A DNA stretch of 64,000 bases from Rhizobium sp. 9140 (lineage in GTDB: Bacteria; Pseudomonadota; Alphaproteobacteria; Rhizobiales; Rhizobiaceae). Below the pieces are notes generated by a model, which saw nothing but the letters and a program-made list of their open reading frames with translations, was not told where the DNA came from and made no database searches. Below, piece after piece: positions 52,235 to 60,971 of this stretch. A program made the position numbers and the translations under genes. Location of the stretch: contig NZ_FJUR01000001.1 of the NCBI RefSeq assembly GCF_900067135.1, positions 3,605,123 through 3,669,122 of the forward strand, written 5' to 3'. The first letter of the stretch is position 1; the number at the start of each line of letters is the position of its first letter.

Positions 52235-53042
52235 TCCTCGTCCTCCTCGGCGGAGGCCGGGTCGCCGTCGTTGAAGAGCGGCAGGACGGCGTCCTCGATG
52301 ACGCGAAGATCCCGGAACACGTCGGGCTCATAGCCCTCGGCATCGAGCACGATCTTGCAGGCGGCATAGTCGAGGCCAATGAACAAGACGCCGTTCTTGT
52401 TCGACGCCGCTCTCCACTGCGTCGAGCACGCGATGAAACCGGAAAGACTGGCGGCGTTCTGGATCACGAGGGCAATCTCATCGTCGTCGGGTTCAGCATC
52501 GTCATCGTCCATGACGAACGTCACGCCGAGCTTCTGGGACTGCTGGCGGAGATCGTCATCGATGATGGTGGCACGGGAGGGATCGACGCGACCGAGGCGG
52601 ACGTATGTCCACGCGACGGCCGCGTCCGTCAGTTTTTTAGGCGGGCCTTGTCGAGCGTGACGGCGTCCTGGTAGGCCTTCACGATCGCCACCCTGACCCG
52701 CTCATGTGCCCAGACGGCCGTAAAGGTCTCGGCGGAGAAATTCAGCGGGTTTCCCATCTCGTCAGCGATCTTGCGCCAGTCGCGGACCAGCCGGCGTGCT
52801 GCCGCTTCGTCGTGTTCAGCAACACGGGCCATGATCTCGACCATCTCGGCGTCTGTGGTTTCGGAGTTGATCTCCGAAAGGATCGCTGCACGTTCCCGGG
52901 CCGAGTCCCGGTTGATCTCTTCGGGCAGTAGCTCGAACTGGATCTCGAACGTGTGCTCGACCGTTTTCCCCATCCGGTTCGGGTCGGGTTCCGTGACCTT
53001 CACCGGCCACCAGAAGGCGAGGTTTTCGACGAGCTTGAACAT
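52231..53042 (-). CDS. Tail chaperone G-T fusion by -1 frameshift (prophage B)
   Basis: About 270 residues by slippage at 52,638-52,632. The T-like portion (FIGLDYAACKIVLDAEGYEP) is almost identical to that of prophage A, while the G portion differs more near ADEMGNPLNFSAETF. It overlaps the tape-measure start by 4 bp. Confidence 0.8.
52629..53042 (-). CDS. Tail assembly chaperone G-like protein (prophage B)
   Basis: 137 residues, the unshifted product, ending at the TGA next to the slippery heptamer. Changes from prophage A cluster in residues about 90-105, leaving both the start and the frameshift region intact. Confidence 0.8.
   Translation of the reverse strand: MFKLVENLAFWWPVKVTEPDPNRMGKTVEHTFEIQFELLPEEINRDSARERAAILSEINSETTDAEMVEIMARVAEHDEAAARRLVRDWRKIADEMGNPLNFSAETFTAVWAHERVRVAIVKAYQDAVTLDKARLKN
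52632..52638 (-). promoter_or_regulatory. Programmed -1 frameshift site (prophage B)
   Basis: A AAA AAC followed directly by TGA, as in prophage A. The -1 frame is open into the T-like domain. Retention of both frames and the heptamer amid surrounding substitutions supports function. Confidence 0.85.
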
Positions 53043-53109
53043 GCGGGCGTCTTTCTGAACGTTGCCCCGAAAGGGCTTTGAAACAAGTTTGAAGGCGGGC
53101 TGCTGGCCG

Positions 53110-54039
53110 TCACATGACGGTCAGCAGGAACTCGTCATTGCCGGCGACCGGCGTTGCCATCAGCGGAAGGGTGTTGTTGATCCGCTTGCGCGTCTCGCCA
53201 TACTTCGGCCGGCCGATCTGGACGGCCTGCATGCCGAACTTGACGATGTTGCCACCCTGCTTCCCATGCTGGGCTGCAAGGATGCCGAGATCGCCGGCTT
53301 CGGACTTGGCAAACCAATTGACGGACGAAAGTGCATCGGCACGCATGATCGCCGACCCGGTCATCATGCGATCGACATGCTCGATGGCTTCCTCGTTGAT
53401 CAGGAAGTCCGGCTCGATCTGGTTGCCGATATCGAACGTGATGCCTTCGGTACCGCCGGCATAACCGTGCAGCGAGAAGGTCGTGTTCGCCTTGTTGACG
53501 GGAACCGCCTTCTTGAACGCCGCTGTCGTCAGGGTCGGCAGGGCGGCATCCGAGACCACACCCAAGAGGCCGGTCAGGACGAACCGGAAACGGGGAATGG
53601 CAAGCGGCGCCATGTTCAGCGTCCACGTCCCGCGTGCGCCAAGAAGGATGTGCTGAACGCCGTCGCCATTCCAGCGCACCGACACGCTTTCCTGCGCCTT
53701 GGAGATCGGATTGTACTGAACATCGGTCGCGGCCGTGATGACCTCGCGCATGGCGCAGGCCCGCATCAGCACGCCCCAAGCGGGCGCTGTGCCCGGTGTG
53801 CCGGACCCAGCCACTTCCACTTCGCCGGAGAGCGTGCCGTAGGTTCCAACCAGCGTAACGCCCTGATGTCCCATATACGGAAGGACGAGGTCGCGGCTGA
53901 CCTCCTGACCGGCAGACGGATCGAAGTCCACGTCGGTCATGACCATCGCGTTTGCCGCGCCGGTCGGAATGCTGTCCTCGCCGTAGATCGTCTCGGACTT
54001 GACGAGGATGGCGCGGTTTCGCCAGTAGCGCTTTGCCAT
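53110..54039 (-). CDS. Major tail tube protein (prophage B)
   Basis: 309 residues, same length as its counterpart at 8115, with only a handful of changes (for example GTPPPWGVL to GTAPAWGVL). Such near-identity suggests the tubes could co-assemble. Confidence 0.8.
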   Translation of the reverse strand: MAKRYWRNRAILVKSETIYGEDSIPTGAANAMVMTDVDFDPSAGQEVSRDLVLPYMGHQGVTLVGTYGTLSGEVEVAGSGTPGTAPAWGVLMRACAMREVITAATDVQYNPISKAQESVSVRWNGDGVQHILLGARGTWTLNMAPLAIPRFRFVLTGLLGVVSDAALPTLTTAAFKKAVPVNKANTTFSLHGYAGGTEGITFDIGNQIEPDFLINEEAIEHVDRMMTGSAIMRADALSSVNWFAKSEAGDLGILAAQHGKQGGNIVKFGMQAVQIGRPKYGETRKRINNTLPLMATPVAGNDEFLLTVM

Positions 54040-54041
54040 GA

Positions 54042-54275
54042 TCAGGGGTTCCTTTTCCGCGTGGTGGGCACGGGTTCGTCAGATGTGACGGCCGATGTCT
54101 CTTCGGTCACCGGCGCATCGCTCGCGACGACGGCCGGCGCCGTCTGCCCAGGTGCAGCTGTCGCGGCGTCCGGCTCTGGCACGGCGGGTTTCGGCTCTTC
54201 CGTGCGGCTGACGAGCTGCAACGAGCCATCGGGTTGGCGGACGTAGCTGCCGCCGCCTTCATGATCGGTCATCAT
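54042..54275 (-). CDS. Small Pro/Ala/Thr-rich phage protein (prophage B)
   Basis: 77 residues. The N-terminal GSYVRQPDGSLQLVSR core is conserved, but the low-complexity tail has many substitutions (AVVASDAPVTEETSAV against AVATSDAPAIEETPAV), indicating weak constraint there. Confidence 0.65.
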   Translation of the reverse strand: MMTDHEGGGSYVRQPDGSLQLVSRTEEPKPAVPEPDAATAAPGQTAPAVVASDAPVTEETSAVTSDEPVPTTRKRNP

Positions 54276-54697
54276 TCGGTCTCCAGGTAGCGGCTCGTCT
54301 GCCACGTCTGCACATAGACGGTGACACCGTTGCCAAGCGGCGCGGCCTGTGCCGACACCAGTTCGAAAAGGTCGCCTCGGGGATCGACCGACCAGCCGGC
54401 AAGCGCCTGCTCGATCGCGCCCTTCATCGTGTCGAAGTCGAGCGCACGTTGCGCGCCCTGGACGTCGGCATGCCGGCGCAGGACAAGCGCCACGAGGATT
54501 TGCGCGTGCACGAGCTGCTCGAAACCACCCATCGCAAGCGTGTTGGGCTCGGCCTGCTCGCGGTAAGGGATGACGAAGACGGTCCCGTTCTTTGGAGCCG
54601 TCCCTGCGCTGATCGAGGCAAGATCCTCGACCGGCAGCACGTCGGAAACCGCCGTGCCTAGCTCGCTCTTCAGACGGGTGATGACGGCCGCGATCAA
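54272..54697 (-). CDS. Tail terminator, Mu gp37-like (prophage B)
   Basis: 141 residues with the same amino-acid sequence as the protein at 9277, as far as I can see; the DNA differs at synonymous positions. This indicates purifying selection. Confidence 0.8.
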   Translation of the reverse strand: MIAAVITRLKSELGTAVSDVLPVEDLASISAGTAPKNGTVFVIPYREQAEPNTLAMGGFEQLVHAQILVALVLRRHADVQGAQRALDFDTMKGAIEQALAGWSVDPRGDLFELVSAQAAPLGNGVTVYVQTWQTSRYLETE

Positions 54698-55119
54698 AGC
54701 CAGCCCTCCATCTTCTCGCGAGAGAAGACGGGTTCGGGCCCATCGACCCGGATGCCGTCCGAGGTGGATTGCGCCGGCGCGATGCCGTCAGCGCCGGGAA
54801 GAGCGATCATGCCGCGCGCCGCCTGCTGAAGAGCCGCCATCGCATCCTTGTAATCCCGCACCACGTAGTCGGGCGGACCGTTGCGATGCAGATGGTAGCG
54901 CGCGATCGAGACCGCCCAGGTGGACACGATGGCCGCAACGCTCGACAGCGGCAGGCGGAAGCGAACGGCCAGATAGCCGTTCACCGCGTTGTCGGCATGG
55001 GTGAGCGACGCCTCGACGACATCGGGATCTGCAGCGCCGTCCCCGTCGCGATCGGCGATCTGGAGGATTTCATCCAGGCCGGCGCGTTCGATCAGATCTT
55101 CGAGCGAGGCGTAGTGCAT
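54694..55119 (-). CDS. Head completion protein, gp36-like DUF1320 (prophage B)
   Basis: 141 residues from ATG 55119. It differs from the prophage A copy at about two residues (ILQIADRD for ILQVADRD, RGMIALPG for RGLIALPG). Same ATGA coupling to the upstream gene. Confidence 0.85.
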   Translation of the reverse strand: MHYASLEDLIERAGLDEILQIADRDGDGAADPDVVEASLTHADNAVNGYLAVRFRLPLSSVAAIVSTWAVSIARYHLHRNGPPDYVVRDYKDAMAALQQAARGMIALPGADGIAPAQSTSDGIRVDGPEPVFSREKMEGWL

Positions 55120-55985
55120 CAGACCGCGAAGCCCTCGTCCCACGTGGAGGCGATCGCCAGCGTATCGAGCAGCTCGGCATGCTCGACGACGGTCAGGTCG
55201 ATCGTGTCGCCGATATCCTTCAGCACGTTGTTCTGCCGGGTGCGGCCCGTGAGAATGAACCGGCGCTTCTCGTGGGTGTAGGCGGGACGAGCGCCCTCGA
55301 CATCGGCAATGCGCGCAACGCGCAGCGCACTGATCTGGGTCTGAAGCTCGGAGGCCATGTTGACCAGATCGCCGACGATCTCGGCCGGATCGTCCATCGG
55401 ATGCCAGCCCTGCAGCGGACCGAGGCCGGCGTGCGTGTCGATGGCGCGCAGGAGCGAAAGGCCGACCGTGGCCTTATCGATCAGGTCGTCGATGTCCGTG
55501 CAGCCCGTCATGTCGAGCGCATATTTCAGGGCGCGCAGATCCAGCGCCTCGTTGCTGGTCGCAACCGGGTCGGCCGCACCCGCGACCAGAACAGCCGTTC
55601 CGCCGTCGGTCCCCTGCGGGATGTCCACGACGGCACCTTCCATGGGACGCGCGGTGACGCCGCCTGCGAGCAGCGCTGGAACCGAGGCGCTCGCCACGAT
55701 CCCACCGGCTTGGATTTTGGACGCCGTGATCGCGTTCGAAGCGAGCTGATCGGCGGTGACCGTGCCATCTCCGATTTCACTGGCGGTGACGGCCTCCGCT
55801 GGGAAACCGCCTATGCTCCCGGTCTGGATGTTCGAGCCATGGATAACGGTCCCGTCCGGCCCGTTCATGCCGGACGGGTCGGATGCTGCCACGGGAGGAG
55901 TGGCGGCATCCAGCGCCGTGCCCAGGACGTCGGTCCCGGCTTCTTCTGCGATCGGCGCGCTGGATGATGTGATCTTCTTGGCCAT
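55119..55985 (-). CDS. Capsid-locus repeat protein (prophage B)
   Basis: 288 residues, with the VTASEIGDGTVTADQL and SNAITASKIQAGGI repeats unchanged and few substitutions elsewhere (VIHGSNI for VIDGSNI; TVVEHAELL for TIGEHAELL). The repeat units here are as conserved as the rest of the protein. Function unknown. Confidence 0.6.
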   Translation of the reverse strand: MAKKITSSSAPIAEEAGTDVLGTALDAATPPVAASDPSGMNGPDGTVIHGSNIQTGSIGGFPAEAVTASEIGDGTVTADQLASNAITASKIQAGGIVASASVPALLAGGVTARPMEGAVVDIPQGTDGGTAVLVAGAADPVATSNEALDLRALKYALDMTGCTDIDDLIDKATVGLSLLRAIDTHAGLGPLQGWHPMDDPAEIVGDLVNMASELQTQISALRVARIADVEGARPAYTHEKRRFILTGRTRQNNVLKDIGDTIDLTVVEHAELLDTLAIASTWDEGFAV

Positions 55986-56000
55986 GAACGGTTTCCCTTC

Positions 56001-56067
56001 GAGCTTTCGGAAAGGAACCGGCCATCCGGTCCCTTTCGAAAAGCTCCGGCCGATTGCGCGGCCGGAG
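56001..56067. other. Pair of strong hairpins (prophage B)
   Basis: Same two overlapping hairpins as at 11,006-11,072, with no change in the arms that I can see. Confidence 0.6.
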
Positions 56068-56090
56068 TTCAGTCATTCCCGCCGCCCGCC

Positions 56091-56342
56091 TTAGCGAGCG
56101 GTCAGGCTGAGACCATGCGTGCGGTAGCTGTGGCGGTAGACGGGCTTCAGGGCATCGATGACGAGGAACACGACGACGCCGAAGATCGGGGCCATCACGA
56201 TGAGCGCGGCGGCCGAGGGCGTGTCCCGCAAAAACGTCATGGCAAGCTTGATGACCGGATAGGCGACGTAGACGGCTGCGCTGACGATGGCGAAAACCAC
56301 GGCGCCGATGACGGAAAAGCTGGATCGGAGACAATATTTCAT
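56091..56342 (-). CDS. Small two-helix membrane protein (prophage B)
   Basis: 83 residues, identical in protein sequence to the gene at 11096. The two hydrophobic helices and the basic end are unchanged. This conservation argues for a real gene. Confidence 0.65.
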   Translation of the reverse strand: MKYCLRSSFSVIGAVVFAIVSAAVYVAYPVIKLAMTFLRDTPSAAALIVMAPIFGVVVFLVIDALKPVYRHSYRTHGLSLTAR

Positions 56343-56421
56343 GCTGGTCCCTTCGGGTGTTATCCTCCGGCCGGCTGGCCAAAGGGGAGAGCGTGGGCCT
56401 GACGGTCAGGCTGAGGCCAAC

Positions 56422-57357
56422 TCAGGCGGCGACGTTCTGGAAGAAGTAGCCAAGCTCCGGAGCCGACACGACTTCGGCAACGCTTTCGCCAGCGCGCACC
56501 CGGCGCGATCCGCGAAGGCCGATCTTTGGTTCGTCGATCGAGCCGGCGACGCGGGTACCGAACTGAGCCGTCCAGCCCCACGTGGGCACCTCGCCCATGC
56601 TCGACACGATCTTCTCACGGCGGATCAGGGCGCAATGCTTGCCCCAGAGGCGGTAGCGCACGGCCGGCTGGCCGGGACGCGCCGCATTGGCAAAGCCGGA
56701 GCCGACGACGATGTCATCAAGCTCGAGGAGATCGGCAACGGCGCGCTTGTCGGCGAGACCATCGGCAACGCCCGACGTTGTAAGCGCCCGCAGAACGTTG
56801 GGGTTCTGGCGCATCTGAGACCAAGCCAGCCGGCCCATGACAGCAACGTTCGCACGCATGACCATGCTGTCGAGCGCATCCGTGACGGCGCGGATCGGCT
56901 TGCTGTCGGCGTGGCTCCACTGCGAGGTGCCAGACAGAACCTCACGGTTCGTGGTGGGGTAGCTCAGCGGGTTGAACGTCTTGTCGGCGACACGCTTCTC
57001 GCGATCCAGCTCGACGATGTTGGTCAGCTGCTGGACGGCGAAGGCTTCCGGGTCGTAACCGGCCGGCGCCTGCATGATGTCGGCGATCGGAATGATGGCG
57101 TCCTGACCGTAGTCGGCCGTCGCGCCCGTCACTTCTGTGCCGCCGAACTCCATGATGTTCGGCTCGGACTTACGGCCGACCTTGGTGTCAGGGATCGTGA
57201 TCGTCTGGTCGAAGCCGAAGACCATGTACTTGAAGGTCTCGGCCGTCAGACGCGGCTCGAGGCGAGGCATGACCTGATCGGCGATCAGTTCCCCATTCTT
57301 GAAGGCAACGGCGATGCCGGTCAGAACCGGATCGACGGGAAACGGCTGTCCAGCCAT
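56422..57357 (-). CDS. Major capsid protein (prophage B)
   Basis: 311 residues, colinear with the protein at 11425. Changes cluster around NPLSYPTTNREVLSGTSQ (NPLTYPLANREVLTGASQ in A) and near the C-terminus (GSIDEPKIG, RVRAGES), probably surface-exposed parts. The 80-bp upstream gap differs in length by 2 bp from prophage A. Confidence 0.85.
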   Translation of the reverse strand: MAGQPFPVDPVLTGIAVAFKNGELIADQVMPRLEPRLTAETFKYMVFGFDQTITIPDTKVGRKSEPNIMEFGGTEVTGATADYGQDAIIPIADIMQAPAGYDPEAFAVQQLTNIVELDREKRVADKTFNPLSYPTTNREVLSGTSQWSHADSKPIRAVTDALDSMVMRANVAVMGRLAWSQMRQNPNVLRALTTSGVADGLADKRAVADLLELDDIVVGSGFANAARPGQPAVRYRLWGKHCALIRREKIVSSMGEVPTWGWTAQFGTRVAGSIDEPKIGLRGSRRVRAGESVAEVVSAPELGYFFQNVAA

Positions 57358-57390
57358 ACGTAAGTGCTCCTGCGGGTGTCGATCCGGGCC

Positions 57391-57762
57391 TTAGCCCTGG
57401 ATGCGATGGGGGTTGATGAAGGCCTTGGCGATATCGCCGGAAACGCCGCCTGTGAGGACGCGACCGACGATGAAGTGATTGACGCCTGCGCCGGGGGCGG
57501 CAGCGACGGCCTTGCCGTTGGCGTCGGCCGTGATGCCGGCGCCGGGCGTCACGGTCCCGCCGACCAGAATTTCGGCTGGGCCGAACAGCACGACATCGAC
57601 GCGCTGGCCGATCTTGGCGCCGTTCGGGTAATCGACAACGCCAGCGATCACGTCGGTTGGTGCCGTCGCCAGCGCGACCTCGCCATCGATGGCGGTGAAC
57701 TTGACCTGGGCGCGATGGGCGAGATCGGTCGAGGCGATGAAGGCTTTGATGAACGGGTTCAT
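57391..57762 (-). CDS. Capsid decoration protein, DUF2190-like (prophage B)
   Basis: 123 residues. It differs from prophage A mainly in AEILVGGTVTPGAG (AEVVVGGTVAPGAG) and VLTGGVSGDI. Length is kept. Confidence 0.65.
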   Translation of the reverse strand: MNPFIKAFIASTDLAHRAQVKFTAIDGEVALATAPTDVIAGVVDYPNGAKIGQRVDVVLFGPAEILVGGTVTPGAGITADANGKAVAAAPGAGVNHFIVGRVLTGGVSGDIAKAFINPHRIQG

Positions 57763-57772
57763 GCGGCGGTCC

Positions 57773-58888
57773 TCAGCGGCGGTTCTTCAGGCGCATCGCA
57801 GCTGTGGCGGGATCGATGTCCTCGCCACGTTCCTTCGCAGCCTTGATTTCGGTCTGGATCGCGATGGCGACCTGATTGCTGTCCGAGAAGTCCGGACCAT
57901 TGCCGTTTGCCAGTTCCGTCGTTTCGACGGGCACGGGCAGCTTTTCGAGCAGCTCGCGAAAGGCGCCGCGCGGCGACGTCGTCTTCTGAGCGCCTGCTTC
58001 CGAGAAGGTCAGCACCTCGTCGGACATTTCCGAAAACAGCGCGATGGCGGTGTCCTTCAGGCCGATCGGGAGACGGCCGGCTGCGATGATGCCTTCGACA
58101 AAGGCGCTATCGGCCTGAGCCTGGGCCCTGGTGTTGGCCTCGGAGAAGGTCGTTTCGCGGGCCTTGATCGCGGCTTCACGAGCATCGAGTTCGGCAAGCC
58201 GCTCGGCCTCCGTCTTCTGGACGTTGGTCATGGAAAGATCCTTGATGGTTTCAGAGAAGGTCGGCCGCACCTCTTCCTCACGCGCTTCAGCACGCATGGA
58301 GGCAGCGTTGTCCGTGATCTGGTCGATCTCGTATTGCGGGATGATCCGATCGGCCGTCGCGATGTCGGCCGTCTCGATGAAGTAGTCGCGCATGCCCCGG
58401 AAGAGCCGGCCGATGCTGTCCATCGTCCAAGCGGTGCGCCAAGGCGTCTCGGCAAACTCCAGAATAAGGTCCGTCGCTTCAGCGAATTCGATCCCGGCCA
58501 AACCTTTGACGGCCGGTGGCTCGGCGCCGAGGAAGCCGACATGACGAAGATGGTAGGAGCCGGGCGTCGGGTTTCCGGGTGCGGCTGGATCGTAGAGCGC
58601 GGCCGAGACCTTCAGGAACTTGCCGTCGCGCACCATCTCAGAAAAGGACGGGTCGAGGCGATCAGGCTCGGCGACGAGGCGCCCGTCTTTCACCGACAGC
58701 GCCTTCACCCAGCCGAATGCCGGCGCGTTCGTCTTCGGATGACCGACAACGATCGGCGCCTGATGGTTGGCCGGATCGTAAGAGGAGGCGATCGCCGCAA
58801 CATCGGCGTCGGAGAAGGTGATCGCCTTCCCCTGCGTCGAAACATGGCTGCCGGTTTTGAAGATTTCGAACGGTTTCATGCCCGGCAT
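57773..58888 (-). CDS. Head maturation protease and scaffold, Mu gpI-like (prophage B)
   Basis: 371 residues, with the same protease half and scaffold-like C-terminus as the copy at 12776. The internal MTNVQKTE methionine, the candidate scaffold start, is conserved. The stop of the 29-codon upstream frame also abuts the ATG here. Confidence 0.85.
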   Translation of the reverse strand: MPGMKPFEIFKTGSHVSTQGKAITFSDADVAAIASSYDPANHQAPIVVGHPKTNAPAFGWVKALSVKDGRLVAEPDRLDPSFSEMVRDGKFLKVSAALYDPAAPGNPTPGSYHLRHVGFLGAEPPAVKGLAGIEFAEATDLILEFAETPWRTAWTMDSIGRLFRGMRDYFIETADIATADRIIPQYEIDQITDNAASMRAEAREEEVRPTFSETIKDLSMTNVQKTEAERLAELDAREAAIKARETTFSEANTRAQAQADSAFVEGIIAAGRLPIGLKDTAIALFSEMSDEVLTFSEAGAQKTTSPRGAFRELLEKLPVPVETTELANGNGPDFSDSNQVAIAIQTEIKAAKERGEDIDPATAAMRLKNRR

Positions 58889-59105
58889 CTAAGCCAAGGC
58901 GTGCCCCGTCGTCGGGACCGCGAAATCGCACACCGAGGAACAAAGGCTGGAAATCCGGACGGGAGGGCAGCGGCGCATGCCGGACACGATCTTCAGATCG
59001 TTTTCAAAGCCGTTTCAAAGCCCTCTGGCGCGTTTGACCGACCTGTGCGCCATCACCGGGCCTTCAAGCGCACCATTGGCCTCCTGAAGCCCTTTTGCAA
59101 GCAGG
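58889..59105 (-). other. Leader between gpG and protease genes (prophage B)
   Basis: 217 bp without a recognisable gene. The AGGAGG motif and the three short frames seen in prophage A are all still open, although the 12- and 29-codon frames carry amino-acid changes. Confidence 0.3.
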
Positions 59106-59606
59106 CTATTTCTGCTCAATCGCCTCAACGAAGTGATCCTTGACGATGTCGAGGATAGCCGTAATCGACGCGTCATTGAACCCGAGGAATTGCCGCTTGG
59201 GGATTTTCACGCTCTGAACCTTGAACGTCTGTCCGCCCATGGAGAACACGAGCGCCTCGGCCGTCTTCGGTCGGATCGTTCCGCCCTCATTGTGGATCCG
59301 CGCATAGACTTCGTTCGATCCGATTTCGACGCCGTCGCCGGCGAGCTGCCAGACGATTTGGGAAAGGCTCCGGGTCTCTCCGCGCAGGATGCCTGGGCCC
59401 TTCTTCGTCTTGGCATAGAGCGGATTGAGCGCGACCCACGGCGCGCCGTCTGGATCCTTCTGATCGACGAAGCGGCGCCGGGTGACCTTGGCTTCGAACT
59501 CGCCGATGTTCTTCAGCGCTGGCTTGATGTTGCCGGCCGCTGCCAGAAGGCGCGCCAGCGCATCGTTGATGGAGGCATCGTCGATCGTGATTGTCGCAGC
59601 GGCCAT
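59106..59606 (-). CDS. Virion morphogenesis protein, gpG-like (prophage B)
   Basis: 166 residues. Few changes from the protein at 14109 (FVDQKDPDGA for FIDQKDPNGA; FNDASITA for FNEASITA). The antisense promoter again overlaps its leader. Confidence 0.85.
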   Translation of the reverse strand: MAAATITIDDASINDALARLLAAAGNIKPALKNIGEFEAKVTRRRFVDQKDPDGAPWVALNPLYAKTKKGPGILRGETRSLSQIVWQLAGDGVEIGSNEVYARIHNEGGTIRPKTAEALVFSMGGQTFKVQSVKIPKRQFLGFNDASITAILDIVKDHFVEAIEQK

Positions 59607-59618
59607 TGCGTCGTCCCG

Positions 59619-59647
59619 TTGTTCTGCTCGACAGCCAGTGCTATATT
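59619..59647 (+). promoter_or_regulatory. Antisense sigma70-like promoter (prophage B)
   Basis: TTGTTC-17-TATATT as in prophage A. Here the -10 lies in the loop of a perfect 9-bp inverted repeat (GACAGCCAG at 59,630-59,638 and CTGGCTGTC at 59,648-59,656); in prophage A only five of those pairs form. Confidence 0.5.
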
Positions 59648-59653
59648 CTGGCT

Positions 59654-59726
59654 GTCGGTTGATCGAGGCGCCGGAGCCCTCCGTAGATCTTCTGACGCAA
59701 AGCGCGCCCCGGCAGGCGCGCTTTTT
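59654..59726 (+). ncRNA. Candidate antisense small RNA (prophage B)
   Basis: The same predicted RNA of about 73 nt, differing from the prophage A version at two bases, with an unchanged terminator stem. It is antisense to the gpG leader. Confidence 0.4.
59699..59726 (+). terminator. Intrinsic terminator, plus strand (prophage B)
   Basis: 10-bp perfect stem AAAGCGCGCC/GGCGCGCTTT with five T, ending next to the MuF stop codon. Confidence 0.7.
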
Positions 59727-60971
59727 CTATTCCGGTCGGCGGTAGAGCAACGCTCCACGACGATAATTCCGAAGGTAATCGTCCTTCGTGTCGAAGCCGG
59801 TCACGGCCACCCAGCCCCTGTTGGTCCATTCGAAGCGCACGAACAGGGCACGGCCATCGGGCAGGATGATCCGCTTGAGGTAGGCACGGCGCAAGACCAC
59901 GCCGCTTTTCATGGCCGCCCAGTCCACCCAGATTTCGTCTGGCGCGATGATGGTATCGGCCAGCAGCTTGGCGTACTGGCCCCGGCCGCGTTTGTCGCTC
60001 TTCAGGCCGACGACGGTCCCGTCCGGCATGCGCTGCTCGAAGAGCGACCGGCTAATGGTGATGAGCCCGCCGGACTTATCGCGGAACGGGCCTTCGCCCT
60101 TCTTCAGGTCGAACCGCTTCAGGAAGCCTTCGACATAGGCTTTCGGCTCCAGGCCCTCCGGCATGAGGTCGCGGCTCTTGGCGACGGCCGGCGCGGGAAG
60201 ATCCGGCAGGTTGGCCGGCGCCGGCGCATCTGGCTGATACGCTGGCAGCGGCTCGCGCAGCTCGGTCGGCACGACACCGTCAAGCCATTCCTTGCCGACG
60301 TTGTATTCCCAGCCGCGACCGATGCCGCCGATCCGCTCTTCCTTCTCGCCGGTGCGAGGATCGATACCGTCATATCGGACCAGCTCGGGCGCCTCATCTG
60401 GCGCATCCTTGCCGAGCGCCTGCATCTCGCGCCGGGACAAAGCCTCGACATCGCAACCGCATCCCCAGCCATTCGGCGGGTAGATGCGGTCCCAGATCGG
60501 ATCGTTTGCTGCCCAGACCTTGCCGTCCCAGGCGAGGTGCTGAAGGCGCGGATGCAGCGCGCCGGAATGGACGTACTGCCAGTAGGGCCGATACTTCAGG
60601 ACATCAGGATCTGTGAGCTGCTTGTATCGCCCGGCCATGTAGCTGGTGCGCATGTTCGTCGTGTAGATGATCCGCGCGCGCCATGCGCGCCGCTCGCCAT
60701 CCGTCGATCCACGCGCATTAAAGAGCCAGCCCGTGCGATCGACGATGGCGTCAAAGTCCTTTTGAAACTCTTTGAAGCCCGTTCCCTGGACACGCGCTTT
60801 CTCGATCGCCGCCCGGAAATCTCCCAGCATGTCATCCCGCGTGACGCCGGCGACAGAAAAGCCGCGGACATGGGCTCCATGCTTCAGATCGTCATAGCGC
60901 CTGGTGGGCAGGTTGACCTTGCCGGCGACGAAGTCGATTGCCTCCTGAAACGGGATCTGCTCACCGGCCAT
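59727..60971 (-). CDS. Minor head protein, MuF-like (prophage B)
   Basis: 414 residues. The C-terminal two thirds differ from prophage A by scattered substitutions (PAYQPDAPAPANLPDLPAPA linker against PAYRPDTPAPVNLPDLPEPT). The N-terminal 105 codons, right of 60,657, are identical at the DNA level. Confidence 0.85.
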   Translation of the reverse strand: MAGEQIPFQEAIDFVAGKVNLPTRRYDDLKHGAHVRGFSVAGVTRDDMLGDFRAAIEKARVQGTGFKEFQKDFDAIVDRTGWLFNARGSTDGERRAWRARIIYTTNMRTSYMAGRYKQLTDPDVLKYRPYWQYVHSGALHPRLQHLAWDGKVWAANDPIWDRIYPPNGWGCGCDVEALSRREMQALGKDAPDEAPELVRYDGIDPRTGEKEERIGGIGRGWEYNVGKEWLDGVVPTELREPLPAYQPDAPAPANLPDLPAPAVAKSRDLMPEGLEPKAYVEGFLKRFDLKKGEGPFRDKSGGLITISRSLFEQRMPDGTVVGLKSDKRGRGQYAKLLADTIIAPDEIWVDWAAMKSGVVLRRAYLKRIILPDGRALFVRFEWTNRGWVAVTGFDTKDDYLRNYRRGALLYRRPE

